Assembly: GCA_024278415.1 (NCBI GenBank)
Contig: JAJRTI010000059.1
Span: forward strand, 1 to 15,056
Direction of reading: 5' to 3'
Origin: Planctomycetota bacterium
Lineage (GTDB): Bacteria; Planctomycetota; Brocadiia; JAJRTI01
DNA: 15,056 nt
The notes below the pieces were generated by a model that made no database searches, was not told the DNA's origin, and saw nothing but the letters and a program-made list of their open reading frames with translations. Made by a program: the position numbers and the translations under genes. The first letter of the stretch is position 1. The number at the start of each line of letters is the position of its first letter. Below, one piece after another: positions 14,430 through 15,056 of this stretch.

Positions 14430-14512
14430 TGGAATGCTAGAATCATGGAACGATGGAGTGGCCGGATGCTGGCGAGCATCCTTCCATTATTCCATCATTC
14501 CATCGCTCCGTC
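14430..14512. repeat. Second GGAATGAT-type imperfect palindrome
   Basis: The centre is a perfect 7-bp hairpin, GGATGCT (14464-14470), loop GGCG, AGCATCC (14475-14481). Outside it the arms pair imperfectly: GAATCATGGAACGATGGAG on the left (from 14440) with TTCCATTATTCCATCATTCC on the right (14482-14501). The right arm shares ATTCCATCATTCCAT (14489-14503) exactly with the element at 8405-8419. It fills the gap between the cytochrome b and SGNH genes and overlaps the last codons and stop of the former. Confidence 0.72.
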
Positions 14513-15056
14513 CAAGAACCCCACCTGATGCAGCTTGCGCCTGTGCCGCCACTTGGCGAACAGCGCGTACGCGACCCACATGCACACGGCCCACGTCCAC
14601 ACGAGGCCCACGACGCGGCCGGGCGTGACGCGGTTCGCGTCGGCCACCAGCTTGTTGGCCTGCATTTGCCCGCCGGCCGTGAGCGCCATGAATGTGGCGA
14701 CGCCGGCGTACATGAGCGCGGCGATGGCGAGCCAACGGGCCACGCGCTGCCCGCGCGCATGGGTTGCGATGAACGGCAGCAGCAGCACGATGAGGCCGGC
14801 CGCGGCGAACGCGCACACGCCGAGCACCTCGCCGTCCAGGAACAGTACGCGGCTGGGGATGTGCTTGAGCGTCTCGAACATGAAGAGGAAATACCATTCC
14901 GGCCGCGTCCCGGCAGGCGCGGGCTTGACCGGGTCCGCGCGCAGGCCGAGGCCTGCTGGCGCGACGACCGCGAGGGTCACGAGCGCGGCGAAGAGGCCGG
15001 CCCAAAGCATGCCGTCGAGGAGCAGGAAGTCCGGGAAAAAGCGCTCGCGCCGGACC
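14495..15056 (-). CDS. Cytochrome b/b6 C-terminal domain (5' end outside window)
   Basis: 186 residues of a membrane protein whose start lies beyond the window; the frame is open through position 15056. The visible part begins RRERFFPDFLLLDG, the usual entry to the C-terminal cytochrome b helices, and contains GTRPEWYFLFMFETLK with the PEWY motif of the quinol oxidation (Qo) site. Four hydrophobic segments follow, the last (GLVWTWAVCMWVAYALF) before a basic tail. It belongs to a bc1/b6f-type or alternative quinol-oxidising complex in the inner membrane. Haem-binding helices would be in the missing N-terminal part or in a separate gene, as in b6f. The ATG visible at 15010 is inside the conserved domain and is not the likely start. 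The stop codon TGA at 14497-14495 lies inside the palindromic repeat. Confidence 0.87.
   Translation of the reverse strand, partial: VRRERFFPDFLLLDGMLWAGLFAALVTLAVVAPAGLGLRADPVKPAPAGTRPEWYFLFMFETLKHIPSRVLFLDGEVLGVCAFAAAGLIVLLLPFIATHARGQRVARWLAIAALMYAGVATFMALTAGGQMQANKLVADANRVTPGRVVGLVWTWAVCMWVAYALFAKWRHRRKLHQVGFLDGAME

Overview
The window is GC-rich bacterial chromosomal DNA with tightly packed genes, short or overlapping junctions and good Shine-Dalgarno sites. The ArgB variant, the long glycine-motif MCE protein, the membrane-TPR proteins and the short palindromic intergenic repeats suggest a PVC/Planctomycetes-like or candidate-phylum (e.g. Hydrogenedentes-like) genome. That placement is inference; there is no rRNA or other phylogenetic marker here. 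No tRNA, rRNA, CRISPR array, transposase or phage gene was seen.

Layout. 1-440: no gene recognised. 441-3399 (+): a YugP-type membrane zinc peptidase followed by a large membrane protein with C-terminal TPRs. 3396-4318 (+): a near-consensus sigma70-type promoter drives a D-tagatose/D-psicose 3-epimerase-like sugar epimerase. 4375-5154 (-): an isochorismatase-like hydrolase. 5254-8286 (-): a complete Mla/MCE lipid-transport cassette (permease mlaE, ATPase mlaF, MCE protein mlaD), the MCE protein ending in regular 34-residue repeats. 8508-10013 (-): an exported protein made of about 20 repeats around a Trp-Pro core, with no recognised family. 10014-10904 (-): acetylglutamate kinase argB, cut in two by an in-frame TAA followed at once by ATG, behind a near-perfect promoter. 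11386-14392 (-): three overlapping genes, an SGNH/GDSL-like hydrolase, a YfcE-like phosphoesterase and a TMTC-like membrane-TPR protein. 14495-15056 (-): the C-terminal part of a cytochrome b/b6, running off the window.

The intergenic gaps hold two families of short palindromes. One is REP-like: a GTAG (or GGAG/GGCG) head followed by a 7-8 bp stem and small loop, in inverted pairs of about 70 bp (5174-5242 and 11291-11363) and one solo copy (11027-11050). The other consists of larger imperfect hairpins built from repeated GGAATGAT (8363-8434 and 14430-14512); the second supplies the stop codon of the cytochrome b gene.

Functionally the region is mostly envelope-related (lipid transport, membrane protease, glycosyltransferase-like membrane proteins, exported repeat protein, respiratory cytochrome) with a few metabolic enzymes. 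The best leads are the interrupted argB, the Trp-Pro repeat protein coupled to it, the dimeric repeat architecture of the MCE protein, and the two palindrome families.
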